Shown: positions 8,082-15,999, numbered from the stretch's first letter. The stretch is 32,900 nt of DNA from JAJPHF01 sp035293805 (GCA_035293805.1 DATGMD010000071.1:1-32900); one strand, 5' to 3'. Notes: generated by a model not told the origin, from the letters alone. A program made the numbers and translations.

Positions 8082-8110
8082 TTGACAGCCCATCCCCGTT
8101 GGAGCATGCT
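8082..8110 (+). promoter_or_regulatory. Sigma-70-type promoter of the repeat surface protein gene
   Basis: A perfect -35 TTGACA (8082-8087) is followed by a 17-base spacer and CATGCT (8105-8110), which matches TATAAT at three positions including the key A and final T. Transcription would start near 8117, giving a 40-base leader with a GGGAGGA site before the ATG at 8158. The flanking repeats end before this promoter. Confidence 0.65.
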
Positions 8111-8157
8111 GTGCCCGCAGCCGACCGGCGCACGGCGGCATACGGGAGGATGGGACG

Positions 8158-9591
8158 ATGGCCGAGCAGCAGGGACCGAGGCACGAGCCGGTAACGCAAC
8201 CCCCGCGACAGGTCTCCCGGGCGCGCCTGCACGCTCTCGGCGGGGCGGCGCTGGCCGCCTTGGGGCTCTCCCTGACCAGCACGGCGCGGCGGGTGCAGGC
8301 AGCGACCGGGGGCAACCTCATCCTGGGGCACAGCGGCAACGACAGTAATCCGAACCTCGCGGAAAACGCCACCGAGATCCGATTCGATGGGGCCACGGGG
8401 CCAGGCGTGGTATTCCTGAGCCAGGCAGACACAAAGTGGGCCCCCAGCGCCGCCGGCTTCCCAGCAGCGCTAGGCGGGTGGACCTCAACCAACACCAACG
8501 TGCCCAACGGCGTCTACGGATCCACGCAGATTGCCAATGGCACCGGGGTGGTGGGCAATGCGGCTGGGCCCTCGAGCACGGGGGTATTCGGCGTAGGCGC
8601 ATCCTTCGGGGTCCAGGGCCAAGCGTTAGCGTCGAATGGCATAGGGGTACAGGGCGAAGCGTTTGCGTCCAATGGCATAGCGGTGCAGGGCACCTCGTTC
8701 GGCTCGGGCGGAACAGCGGTCGGAGTGCAGGGTACCTCCAGCAGTGGCACCGGGGTACAGGGTCAGTCCACCAGCAGCGTGGGGGTGCTGGGGCAGTCCA
8801 ACAGCGGCGTGGCCGTGGAGGGCAGCTCCAACGGCAACGTTGGGGTGCTGGGTGTCTCCAATACCAGCGTCGGCGTCTACGCCAACTCGGTCTCCAGCAC
8901 CGGCCTCTACGCCACGTCCGGCTCGGGGACCGGCATCGTCGCCAGCACGAACAACGGCAACGCGATCCAGGGCGCCTCGAACGGCAACGTTGGTGTGCTC
9001 GGCACCTCCAATAGCAGCATCGGCGGCTTCTTCTCCTCCAGCACCAGCACCGGCCTGTTCGCCTCTGGCCTGAACACGGGCTTTGCGGCCCGCTTCAACG
9101 GGCCGGTCCAGGTAAACGGCGCGTTCACGGTGTTAGGCGGCCCCAAGTCGGCGGCCGTGCCCCACCCGGACGGCTCCTATCGGCGGCTGTACTGCATGGA
9201 GAGTCCCGAATCGTGGTTCGAGGACTTCGGGCGGGGCCAGCTTGCGAACGGGCGGGCTACCGTCGCGATGGACCGCGACTTTGCCGCGCTGGTGCACGGC
9301 GCGGATTACTATGTCTTCATCACCCCGCGCGGCGCGGCAGGGACCCTCTACACCACGGGGCACAGCGCGACCGGCTTCGAGGTCCGCGAGCAAGGCGGCA
9401 CCAGTAACGTTGCCTTCGACTACCGAGTGGTGGCGAAGCGTAAGGACATCGCCGGCCCACGCCTCGAGAAAGTGGACGTGCCTGCGACACCGCAGCAGCC
9501 CGCGGCGCCTCTGGCCCCGCCCACGATTCCCGCCGCGCCCCCGCTCCCGGACCTGCCCGCGCCGCGGCCGCACCCGCCGCACCACCCTTAA
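8158..9591 (+). CDS. Exported Gly/Val/Ser tandem-repeat surface protein
   Basis: The 477-residue product has an N-terminal export signal (a hydrophobic LGGAALAALGLSL core, probable cleavage after VQA near residue 48). The arginines read SRAR rather than the strict Tat RR pair. Residues about 55-100 begin with NLILGHSGNDSN. Residues about 115-315 are many short units of the form GVGVxGxSxSx, as expected for a right-handed beta-helix or fibre-like shaft. Residues about 335-442 form a distinct globular domain (MESPESWFEDFGRGQL to DYRVVAKRKDI). I recall this domain ending similar repeat proteins in Chloroflexota and other soil bacteria. A Pro/Ala-rich tail ends in HPPHHP. It may be a cell-surface or sheath fibre. 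Function is not established and no enzyme motif is seen. Confidence 0.75.
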   Translation: MAEQQGPRHEPVTQPPRQVSRARLHALGGAALAALGLSLTSTARRVQAATGGNLILGHSGNDSNPNLAENATEIRFDGATGPGVVFLSQADTKWAPSAAGFPAALGGWTSTNTNVPNGVYGSTQIANGTGVVGNAAGPSSTGVFGVGASFGVQGQALASNGIGVQGEAFASNGIAVQGTSFGSGGTAVGVQGTSSSGTGVQGQSTSSVGVLGQSNSGVAVEGSSNGNVGVLGVSNTSVGVYANSVSSTGLYATSGSGTGIVASTNNGNAIQGASNGNVGVLGTSNSSIGGFFSSSTSTGLFASGLNTGFAARFNGPVQVNGAFTVLGGPKSAAVPHPDGSYRRLYCMESPESWFEDFGRGQLANGRATVAMDRDFAALVHGADYYVFITPRGAAGTLYTTGHSATGFEVREQGGTSNVAFDYRVVAKRKDIAGPRLEKVDVPATPQQPAAPLAPPTIPAAPPLPDLPAPRPHPPHHP

Positions 9592-9762
9592 CCCCCACCC
9601 CTCGCACCCCGGCGACGCCTCCCTCGCGTCCCGCCCCCGATACCGAGTGACGCCTGTCACTTCACGCACGCGGCCGACAATCAAGCAGGCGAGGCTGGTG
9701 TGAAGCGGAAGCGTTAGCCGTCAGTCGGTATGAGAGAGGAGCGACGCTCGCAGTCTTCCGCG

Positions 9763-9890
9763 TCGCCGGGTGAGGGCGCCCCTCCGTCCTCCCCCTCTCC
9801 CCCTGGGAGAGGGTCGGGGTGAGGGCCGGTCTCTCCCCCTCTCCCCCTGGGCGAGGGCGCACCCCGGCAGCCCAGCCGCCCCCATGGCAC
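9763..9890 (+). repeat. Family-A repeats, downstream pair
   Basis: A full copy lies at 9793-9825 and a truncated copy at 9837-9859, followed by GCGCACCCCGGCAGCCCA, a diverged form of the tail at 136-170. Together with the copies at 7713-7971 they bracket the repeat surface protein gene in direct orientation. From 9592 to 9762 nothing recognisable is seen. Confidence 0.75.
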
Positions 9891-9977
9891 GGTTCTTGCG
9901 CGCGCGGCGTGGCTCTGACAGTACGACCACGCCCGGCTTGTGATACGTCTGGAACATCGGCGAGGGACGCAGGTGCG

Positions 9978-10006
9978 TTGACGAAACGCCAGTTAGCGGG
10001 TATCCT
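9978..10006 (+). promoter_or_regulatory. Promoter of the 3D-domain gene
   Basis: TTGACG (9978-9983), a 17-base spacer and TATCCT (10001-10006) form a good housekeeping-type promoter. Transcription would begin near 10013, which leaves a leader of about 200 bases before the start codon at 10216. Confidence 0.7.
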
Positions 10007-10012
10007 GGTCCT

Positions 10013-10215
10013 GTTGTAAGCGTTCAGATGGAGCGAGGCGGCGCGCGACGGCCTCTCGTACTAGGGGACGAGACGCCCACAGGTCGCCGCCCAGCGGCCA
10101 AGACTGGCCCGACGAGCCCAACTAAATCTCCTCTCCTCGCTCCTCAGCTCCCCATCATATTCAACCCCCCGGATTGGGGTGTGCCCGGCTGTGTGCCGGG
10201 CGCCGACGGAGGGCT
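10013..10215 (+). promoter_or_regulatory. Long structured 5' leader of the 3D-domain gene
   Basis: The roughly 200-base leader holds several possible hairpins: CTCGT/ACGAG around 10055-10072, ACCCC/GGGGT at 10164-10180 and GCCCGGC/GCCGGGC at 10183-10201. The last ends just before the GGAGGG ribosome-binding site at 10208-10213. CCTCTCGTACTAGGG at 10052-10066 is the reverse complement of the conserved 23S rRNA sarcin-ricin region. I looked for the conserved boxes of the c-di-AMP (ydaO) riboswitch, which often precedes such wall genes, and did not find them. The regulatory role is inferred from length and structure only. Confidence 0.4.
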
Positions 10216-10875
10216 ATGAGCCGCTTGTTTGTTGCCGCCAGCACGCTCGCCGTGTTCGCGGTATCCTGGATCACGCCGCTGGGTAGCGGGATGGGCATCG
10301 CACGCGCCCAGGACGACCTGGCCGTCGGCCGCACCGCGGTGGTCGCCAATACCGGCGGCGACGGCCTGCAGTTGCGGGGCGGCGCCGGGCTGAGCTACCC
10401 CGCACAGGGCACGCTGCGCGACGGCACCCGCGTGCAGATCGCCGAGGGGCCGCAGTCCGCCGACGGCCATGTGTGGTACCGGGTGACGGCCGGCTCCGCG
10501 GGCGGCTGGGCGTCGGCCCGCTACCTCACCGCGAGCGACGACCGCGCCACGCTCGCCGCGGCCAGCGCCGCCCGCGGCCCCCTCCCGCCGTCGAGCGGCC
10601 GCGCGCTGCAGGTGCGCGTCATGGGCTACAACCTCGGCAGCGGCTCGCGCACCGCGACCGGCACGACGCCGCGCTTCGGCACGGTGGCCGTCGATCCCCA
10701 GGTCATCCCGCTCGGCTCGCGCCTGACGATCGAGGGCTTCGAGGGCACGGTGTTCGTGGCCGAGGACACCGGCGGCGCCGTGCGCGGCAACGTCGTCGAC
10801 ATCTGGTTCGACGACCCCGCCGCCGCGCGAGGCTTCGGCACGCAGAACCGCACCGTCACGATCCTCGACCGCTAG
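10216..10875 (+). CDS. Exported SH3-like plus 3D-domain protein (cell-wall associated)
   Basis: The 219-residue product starts at an ATG behind GGAGGG with short spacing. A signal peptide ends near ARAQ at residue 32. Residues about 38-106 are a bacterial SH3-type domain (LQLRGGAGLSYPAQGTL, WYRVTAG..GGWASARYL). Residues about 130-219 are a 3D domain, the double-psi barrel named for three conserved aspartates, here Asp160 (VAVDPQVIPLGS), Asp184 (AEDTGG) and Asp195 (VVDIWFDD). This domain occurs in MltA- and resuscitation-factor-like murein enzymes. The protein probably binds or cleaves peptidoglycan outside the membrane. An RlpA-like role is an alternative. A strong promoter and long leader precede it. 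Confidence 0.85.
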   Translation: MSRLFVAASTLAVFAVSWITPLGSGMGIARAQDDLAVGRTAVVANTGGDGLQLRGGAGLSYPAQGTLRDGTRVQIAEGPQSADGHVWYRVTAGSAGGWASARYLTASDDRATLAAASAARGPLPPSSGRALQVRVMGYNLGSGSRTATGTTPRFGTVAVDPQVIPLGSRLTIEGFEGTVFVAEDTGGAVRGNVVDIWFDDPAAARGFGTQNRTVTILDR

Positions 10876-10998
10876 CCTCGTCCCCTAACGCGCCCTGCCG
10901 ATCGGGTGAGCGGCCACGATGACGTAGCGGCCGGCCTGGTGCCCGCCGGCGGGCTAGAGCCTCTTCGGGCTGTAAATCTCTCTAGCTCCACTGAACCG

Positions 10999-11034
10999 AA
11001 GAGCGCCGACACCCATTCCGGTGTCGGCGCTCTT
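10999..11034. terminator. 15-bp perfect hairpin between convergent genes
   Basis: AAGAGCGCCGACACC (10999-11013) and its exact complement (11020-11034) flank a six-base loop CATTCC. The plus-strand arm ends in CTCTT but no U-tract follows. It lies between the 3D-domain gene and rho, which converge, so it can serve both strands as a terminator or 3'-end stabiliser. From 10876 to 10998 nothing else is recognised. Confidence 0.75.
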
Positions 11035-11190
11035 GGTGCTTAGAGCAGCTCACACGCGAGGTGAGCAGCCAGCGTCTCGTAGGGGCGGGTTTCATGCCCG
11101 CCCGCGGCCTGTGGCGCGGAATACGGCAAGCGCCACTGCCGCCGCCCCGGCGTTAGCCGACCGCTCAGCCTGGCTGCAAACTGCGGTAGC
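11035..11190 (+). repeat. Family-B composite repeat, copy 2 (most complete)
   Basis: The copy begins GGTGCTTAGAGCAGCT directly after the hairpin. It contains the GTAGGGGCGGG/GCCCGCCC core (11080-11103), then a second module with a GTGGCGC/GCGCCAC hairpin (11111-11136), and ends at TGGCTGCAAACTGC (11171-11184). Its left edge matches copy 4 (28839), its second module matches copy 3 (26816) and its tail matches copy 1 (820). Confidence 0.75.
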
Positions 11191-11209
11191 GCAGCGAGCT
11201 AGCGGCCGC

Positions 11210-12457
11210 TCACGCCTGCTTGGTGAGGTTCGCCAGGAACTCGCGGTTGTTGGCGGTCTTCCCCAGGCGGTTGAGCAGCGCCTCGATGGCGTCCGACGAC
11301 CCGATCTGCGCCAACATGCGGCGCATCAGCCACACCTGCTGCAGCGTCTGCTCGCTCATCAGCAGCTCCTCGCGGCGCGTGCCCGAGCGCAGCACGTCGA
11401 TCGCCGGGAAGATGCGACGCTCGCCCAGCTTGCGGTCGAGGTGCAGCTCCATGTTGCCCGTGCCCTTGAACTCCTCGTAGATCACGTCGTCCATGCGGCT
11501 CCCCGTGTCCACGAGGCACGTCGCCATGATCGTCAGGCTGCCGCCCTCCTCGATCTTGCGGGCCGCGCCGAAGAACCGCTTCGGCGGGTACAGGGCCACC
11601 GGGTCAATGCCGCCAGACAGCGTGCGCCCGCTCGGCGGCACCGCGAGGTTGTAGGCGCGCGTCAGGCGGGTGATGCTGTCCAGCAGGATCACCACGTCCC
11701 GGCCGCCCTCGACGAGGCGCTTGGCGCGGTTCAGCGCCATCTCCGCCACCGCCGTGTGGTCCTCCACCGGCTCGTCGAACGTCGAGCTGGCCACCTCGGC
11801 GCGCACCGACCGCTTCATGTCGGTCACTTCTTCGGGCCGCTCGCCGATCAGCACCACCATCAGGTGGACTTCGGGATAGTTCGTCGTCACCCCATTGGCG
11901 ATGTGCTTCAGCACCGTCGTCTTGCCCGCCTTCGGCGGCGACACGATCAGCCCGCGCTGGCCGCGGCCGATCGGCGACACGAGGTTGATCAGACGCTGGG
12001 TCAGGTTGTTGGGCACCGTCTCCAGGTCGAGCATCTCGCGCGGGAAGATCGGCGTGAGCGTGTCGAAATGCGGGCGGCGCTTGGCGACCTCGGGATCGAG
12101 GCCGTTCACCGCCTCCACGCGCAGCAGACCGTGGTACTTCTCGCTGTCCTTCGGCGGCCGCACTTGCCCCGTCACCATGTCGCCGGTGCGCAGCCCGAAG
12201 CGCCGAATCTGCGACTGCGAAACGTACACGTCGTTCGGGCCGGGCAGGTAGCGCTCCTGGCGGAGGAAACCGTAGCCGTCGTCGACGATGTCGAGGATGC
12301 CGCCGCTGAAGATGTTGCCCTGCTGCTCGGTCTGGGCCTGAAGCAGGCGGAAAATCAGGTCCTGCTTCCGCAGCGTGGTGATGCCGTGCACCCCCAGCTC
12401 GCGGGCCATGTCCTGCAGCTCGTCACGGGTCTTGGCTTCGAGTTCGGAAAGGTTCAC
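11210..12457 (-). CDS. rho: Transcription termination factor Rho
   Basis: The 415-residue product is a full-length Rho, the hexameric RNA-dependent ATPase that ends transcription. In order: an N-terminal helical domain (LSELEAKTRDELQDMARELGV), the cold-shock-like RNA-binding domain (GILDIVDDGYGFLR, PNDVYVSQSQIRRFGLRTGD), the P-loop PPKAGKTT at residues 174-181, GERPEEVTDM, the Walker B LLDSITRLTRAYN, and SGGIDPVALYPPKRFFGAARK with the Q-loop. The start is GTG; it follows a GGAG site in the CCGGAGCG segment. There is no long acidic or basic insertion such as that in actinobacterial Rho. A strong promoter lies about 240 bases upstream, so the messenger has a long leader as in autoregulated rho genes. 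The neighbours are unrelated. Confidence 0.98.
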   Translation of the reverse strand: MNLSELEAKTRDELQDMARELGVHGITTLRKQDLIFRLLQAQTEQQGNIFSGGILDIVDDGYGFLRQERYLPGPNDVYVSQSQIRRFGLRTGDMVTGQVRPPKDSEKYHGLLRVEAVNGLDPEVAKRRPHFDTLTPIFPREMLDLETVPNNLTQRLINLVSPIGRGQRGLIVSPPKAGKTTVLKHIANGVTTNYPEVHLMVVLIGERPEEVTDMKRSVRAEVASSTFDEPVEDHTAVAEMALNRAKRLVEGGRDVVILLDSITRLTRAYNLAVPPSGRTLSGGIDPVALYPPKRFFGAARKIEEGGSLTIMATCLVDTGSRMDDVIYEEFKGTGNMELHLDRKLGERRIFPAIDVLRSGTRREELLMSEQTLQQVWLMRRMLAQIGSSDAIEALLNRLGKTANNREFLANLTKQA

Positions 12458-12700
12458 TGAGCGCTCCGGCTGGCCTCAACGGGACCGTGCGCACGGCGGC
12501 GGTGTGCCGGCGGCACCCGGCTGAGGCGGTTGCAACTATGGGTCTGGTCTCGTCTCGCTTACCCAATGGACGTGGAAAACGATCATGACGGGGCGGCATG
12601 GGTTCCGGGACCGGCACTGCGGAGGGACGGAGAAGAGGTCCAAGGCGCTGTGCGGAGCCCGTGGGCCGACGAGAGCGCCTCACGCTGTACGGGAACCCAC
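12458..12700 (-). promoter_or_regulatory. Long leader of rho
   Basis: About 243 bases separate the predicted start of transcription from the GTG codon. The stretch is C-rich and rather unstructured on the transcript strand near its 5' half (CCTCTTCTCCGTCCCTCCGC). This fits Rho loading and autoregulation as known in other bacteria. No convincing upstream open reading frame is seen. Confidence 0.4.
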
Positions 12701-12706
12701 GCCGGG

Positions 12707-12735
12707 ATTATAGCACCGTCTGCCAGGCTCGGCAA
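12707..12735 (-). promoter_or_regulatory. Promoter of rho
   Basis: On the minus strand TTGCCG (12735-12730), a 17-base spacer and a perfect TATAAT (12712-12707) are seen, with TG one base before the -10 (TGCTATAAT), an extended -10 arrangement. It is the best promoter in the window. The plus-strand gap from 12736 to 13023, upstream of the oxidase, shows only a short palindrome GGTGGCCACC (12873-12882) and an imperfect inverted repeat (12878-12917). Confidence 0.8.
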
Positions 12736-13023
12736 TACTTCGCCGCAACTCGCGCGTCCTCGAATCTGCGGCGCCGCCGCGGCCCGGCGCTCCCCTCGCA
12801 TCCGGACCGCCGGAGACACGCTCGGCGCCCGTTCATGCCGTGTAACGGATTCCCATTGTCCACGTTTAGTTAGGTGGCCACCACGGGGTTGCCGGTAAGC
12901 CCGGGTGCCCGCGGTGGTACTGCGCGCGCAATCTGCTAGCACGCGCGCTCCCACGCGTCGCCGGGTCACTTCACAGGCCAGCATTCGTTCGCGGCGAGCA
13001 AATCTCTCAGGGTAGGTGTCCGA

Positions 13024-15948
13024 ATGCGCAATCCATCCCGCGCGCGCCGGGGGTGGCGCCTGCTGTTAGCCGCCCCGCTCGTGCTCAGTCTCGCGGGCCC
13101 AGCAATCATTCTCGCGCAGGCGCCCGACGCCAGCATCGTCGAGCGCACGAATCAGGTCGAGTATTCGCCCGCCGGCAGCGATCAGTGGGAGGCCGCGCCG
13201 GCCGACGTCACGCTGGCGCCCGGCGACCGCCTGCGCACCGGCGCGGGCAGCCGTGCGCGCGTCAGCTTCTTCGACGGCACGACGACCGCGCTCGGCGCCA
13301 GCGCCGGCATTCGCGTGGACCAGCTCGATGCCGACCCCGCGCGCATCAAGCTCACCCAGGTCTCCGGGGTCACCCAGGCCCAGGTGCCGCCGGATGGCGC
13401 GGACGCGCGCTACGCGGTCGAGACGCGGTCGCTCACCGTCCGCGCGCCCGGGGCGACCTGTCCGTGGGTGCGCGTGGCGGCCGATGGCTCGATCCTGGTG
13501 CGTAACTACGGCGCCGGCCCGGGCCCGGCCGTCGAGCCGCAGCCCGTGCAGGACGTGGTCTACACCCCGGCGCCCGTCCCCGGCCCGTCGGGGCCAGTGC
13601 CCGTGCCCATGCCCCAGGTCGTGACGGTCCTCAAGCAGATGCCGCCCAGCACCGCGCCCGACGAGCAGCCGCTCCTCACCTGCGGCCCGGGCGCCGCCTC
13701 GGCCCACGCGCCCGCCGGCCAGACCGACACGGCAGCCGTGAGCGCGGCGGATCTGCCCACCATTCGGCTGGGCGACGTGCCGCTCGCGGCGCCCCTGCTG
13801 GGCAGCGTGGTGGCCGCGGCGCCCGCGGACGCCCCGGCGCCGCAGAGCGCGCCGGCGCTCACGGTGACCGGGGCCGGCGGCGCCGCCGTCCAGGTGCCGG
13901 TCGGTTACGAGACGCAAATGCAGCCGGGCCAGCCGCCCAGCGCCGCGGCGCCGATCGGCACCGCGGCCGCTCAGGCCGCCGCCCGCGCGGCCTCCTTGCT
14001 CGCCGTCCAGCAAGCCGGCGCGGCCGCCCAGCAGGCCGGCGCCGCGGTCGCCCAGGGTCAGGCCGCCGCGGCCCTCGCCGGCGCCACGGCCGCCCTTGGC
14101 AATGCCATCCAGGCCATGCGCGTCGGCGAGCTGTTGCAGACGATTACCCTGCCCACGGCCGTGCCGGCGCCCGCGGCGCCCCCGCCGCCCCCGGCCCCCG
14201 GCGTCCAGAACCCCTGTACGATGGTCGTCGGCGGCCAGTGCAGCATAGCGGGGACCGGGTTTTTCGGTCAGTGTACGAAAATTGGCTCGATGTCGTGCAG
14301 CGTCACCGTGTCCCTTGCCGGCGCGGGGCTGACCGGCAAGGCCGCCGTGTCGCCCGTCGTGGTGTTCGTCACGACCAAAGGCGCCGAGTCCCTGCCCTGC
14401 ACGCCGCCCATCCCCGGCGCGCCGACCTTCACCTGCCTCGGCACCGTGCAGGGCGACGTGGGCCAGAGCACGACGGTGTCCGTCACCTACGCGCCAGGCA
14501 CCTCCCTGTCGGGAACGGCGACGGTCGCTAGCCCGAACGACCTCATCGAGCCGCCCGTCCGCGCCAGCGTCGCCGGCGTGCTGAACACGACCCTGGCCGC
14601 GCGCTACGGCCCGGTCGTCGTGGCGGGCAAGACGGTCCTCGCCGAGTCGTACGAGAGCAGCTATCCCGGCCCCACCCTCCGCTTCCGCCCCGGCGATCTG
14701 CTGCGCGTCCGCCTGGACAACCAGCTTCCCGCGGCGCCGTTCGACGTCGTCCCATCGCTCGCCCTCAGCGCCGGCAAGCAGCCCGTCCACGATGCCGCCC
14801 ACGACGCCCACGACACGGGCCTCGACTTCACGAACCTGCACGTTCACGGCATGCACGTCTCCCCGGTGGGCAACGGCGACAACATCTTCCTGAGCTTCAA
14901 TCCGGGCCAGTCCAACCAGTACGAGTACCCGATCCCCCCCAACCAGCCGTCCGGGCTCTACTGGTATCATCCGCACCGCCACGGCCTGACCGACCAGCAG
15001 GACGGCTTCGGCATGATGGGCGCCATGATCGTCGAGGGCGCGATCGACCGCATTCCCGGCGTCGCCGGCCTGCGCGAGCGCCTGCTCATCATCCACGCGA
15101 CGCAGATCACGCCGCAGGGCACCGTCGTGCCGGGCGACCAGCAGGACCCGAACCAGTACATCCGCACCGTGAACAGCCAGCTCAGCCCCATCATCCACAT
15201 CCAGCCGGGCGAGACGCAGCGCTGGCGCATCGGCAACACCAGCGCCGACAGCTTCCTCAACATCGCGCTCGACGGGAACCTGCTGTACCAGATCGCCAGC
15301 GACGGCAACACCTGGGACCGGCCGGTCGGCCAGACCAGCATCGTCCTGTCCCCCGCCTCGCGCGCCGAGGTACTGGTCCAGTGCAAGACCCCGGGCACCT
15401 CCATCTTCCGCACCCTGGCCTACACCCAGGGGTTCATCAACACGCCGAACGTGCCGCTGGCGACCGTGGTCTGCGACGGCCCCGCGTGGACCCCGCAGCC
15501 GCTCCCGACCACCCTGCTGCCCGTGGTCGACCAGCGCACGCTGCCCCTCACCGGCAACGGCGGCCAGGTGCGCGTCGTGCGCTTCCAGGAGCTAGGCTCG
15601 CCGCCCTGCCCGCCGAACGGGTTCTGCCCCGTCATCGACGGCAAGCCCTTCGACCCCAACCGCGTGGACATCCAGGTCAAGCTCGGCACCACCGAGGAGT
15701 GGCTCGTCACCAACGAGTCGACCGAGGAGCACCCCTTCCACATCCACCAGAACCCCTTCCAGGTCGTCGCCGTGAACGAGCAGCCGGTGGACTTCCACGG
15801 CTACCTGGACACCGTGTCGCTGCCGATCCACGGCTCCGTCCGCATGCGGATGACGTTCGAGGACTACATCGGGAAGTTCGTCATCCACTGCCACATCCTC
15901 GGCCACGAGGACGCCGGCATGATGGCGGTCGTCGAGGTCGTCCCCTGA
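13024..15948 (+). CDS. FecR-like domain / multicopper oxidase fusion, exported
   Basis: The 974-residue product has a signal peptide (hydrophobic residues 13-31, LAQAP). Residues about 36-150 resemble a FecR-type domain (LAPGDRLRTGAGSRARVSFFDGT). A low-complexity part follows: Pro-rich near 165-205, an Ala/Gln-rich helical stretch at 312-365 and poly-Pro near 385-392. A six-Cys segment spans about 397-475. From about 515 to the end is a multicopper oxidase with all four copper motifs: His606/His608 (NLHVHGMH), His649/His651 (WYHPHRH), HPFHIH at 903-908 and HCHILGHEDAGMM at 955-967. The type-1 ligands His, Cys956 and Met are present. Such enzymes oxidise metals, phenols or nitrite-like substrates while reducing oxygen to water. 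The domain pairing is unusual. The start follows a weak GGTAGGTG site. Confidence 0.88.
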   Translation: MRNPSRARRGWRLLLAAPLVLSLAGPAIILAQAPDASIVERTNQVEYSPAGSDQWEAAPADVTLAPGDRLRTGAGSRARVSFFDGTTTALGASAGIRVDQLDADPARIKLTQVSGVTQAQVPPDGADARYAVETRSLTVRAPGATCPWVRVAADGSILVRNYGAGPGPAVEPQPVQDVVYTPAPVPGPSGPVPVPMPQVVTVLKQMPPSTAPDEQPLLTCGPGAASAHAPAGQTDTAAVSAADLPTIRLGDVPLAAPLLGSVVAAAPADAPAPQSAPALTVTGAGGAAVQVPVGYETQMQPGQPPSAAAPIGTAAAQAAARAASLLAVQQAGAAAQQAGAAVAQGQAAAALAGATAALGNAIQAMRVGELLQTITLPTAVPAPAAPPPPPAPGVQNPCTMVVGGQCSIAGTGFFGQCTKIGSMSCSVTVSLAGAGLTGKAAVSPVVVFVTTKGAESLPCTPPIPGAPTFTCLGTVQGDVGQSTTVSVTYAPGTSLSGTATVASPNDLIEPPVRASVAGVLNTTLAARYGPVVVAGKTVLAESYESSYPGPTLRFRPGDLLRVRLDNQLPAAPFDVVPSLALSAGKQPVHDAAHDAHDTGLDFTNLHVHGMHVSPVGNGDNIFLSFNPGQSNQYEYPIPPNQPSGLYWYHPHRHGLTDQQDGFGMMGAMIVEGAIDRIPGVAGLRERLLIIHATQITPQGTVVPGDQQDPNQYIRTVNSQLSPIIHIQPGETQRWRIGNTSADSFLNIALDGNLLYQIASDGNTWDRPVGQTSIVLSPASRAEVLVQCKTPGTSIFRTLAYTQGFINTPNVPLATVVCDGPAWTPQPLPTTLLPVVDQRTLPLTGNGGQVRVVRFQELGSPPCPPNGFCPVIDGKPFDPNRVDIQVKLGTTEEWLVTNESTEEHPFHIHQNPFQVVAVNEQPVDFHGYLDTVSLPIHGSVRMRMTFEDYIGKFVIHCHILGHEDAGMMAVVEVVP

Positions 15949-15999
15949 CGACCGCGGCGACGAGCGGCGCCGCATGGGGCCGCTCGTCGCCGCGGTCGT
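15948..15999. terminator. 21-bp perfect hairpin between convergent genes
   Basis: Positions 15948-15968 and 15979-15999 are exact reverse complements around a ten-base loop. The left arm begins at the last base of the oxidase stop codon. The stem is almost pure G+C (GACCGCGGCGACGAGCGGC) and has no U-tract on either side. It sits between the convergent oxidase and minus-strand lipoprotein genes and probably marks both 3' ends. Confidence 0.75.

Noticed and set aside
10013..10215. c-di-AMP (ydaO) riboswitch
   Set aside because: The conserved GGGGAACC-type boxes are not present in the leader.
11021..12460. 479-residue plus-strand open frame
   Set aside because: It is the antisense shadow of rho; the His/Arg-rich composition is typical of the opposite strand of high-GC genes.
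12423..12683. 86-residue minus-strand frame overlapping the start of rho
   Set aside because: It is out of frame with rho, Pro/Arg-rich and without a ribosome-binding site; it is better seen as untranslated leader.
13066..15198. 710-residue minus-strand open frame
   Set aside because: It is the antisense shadow of the multicopper oxidase fusion, with no recognisable domain.
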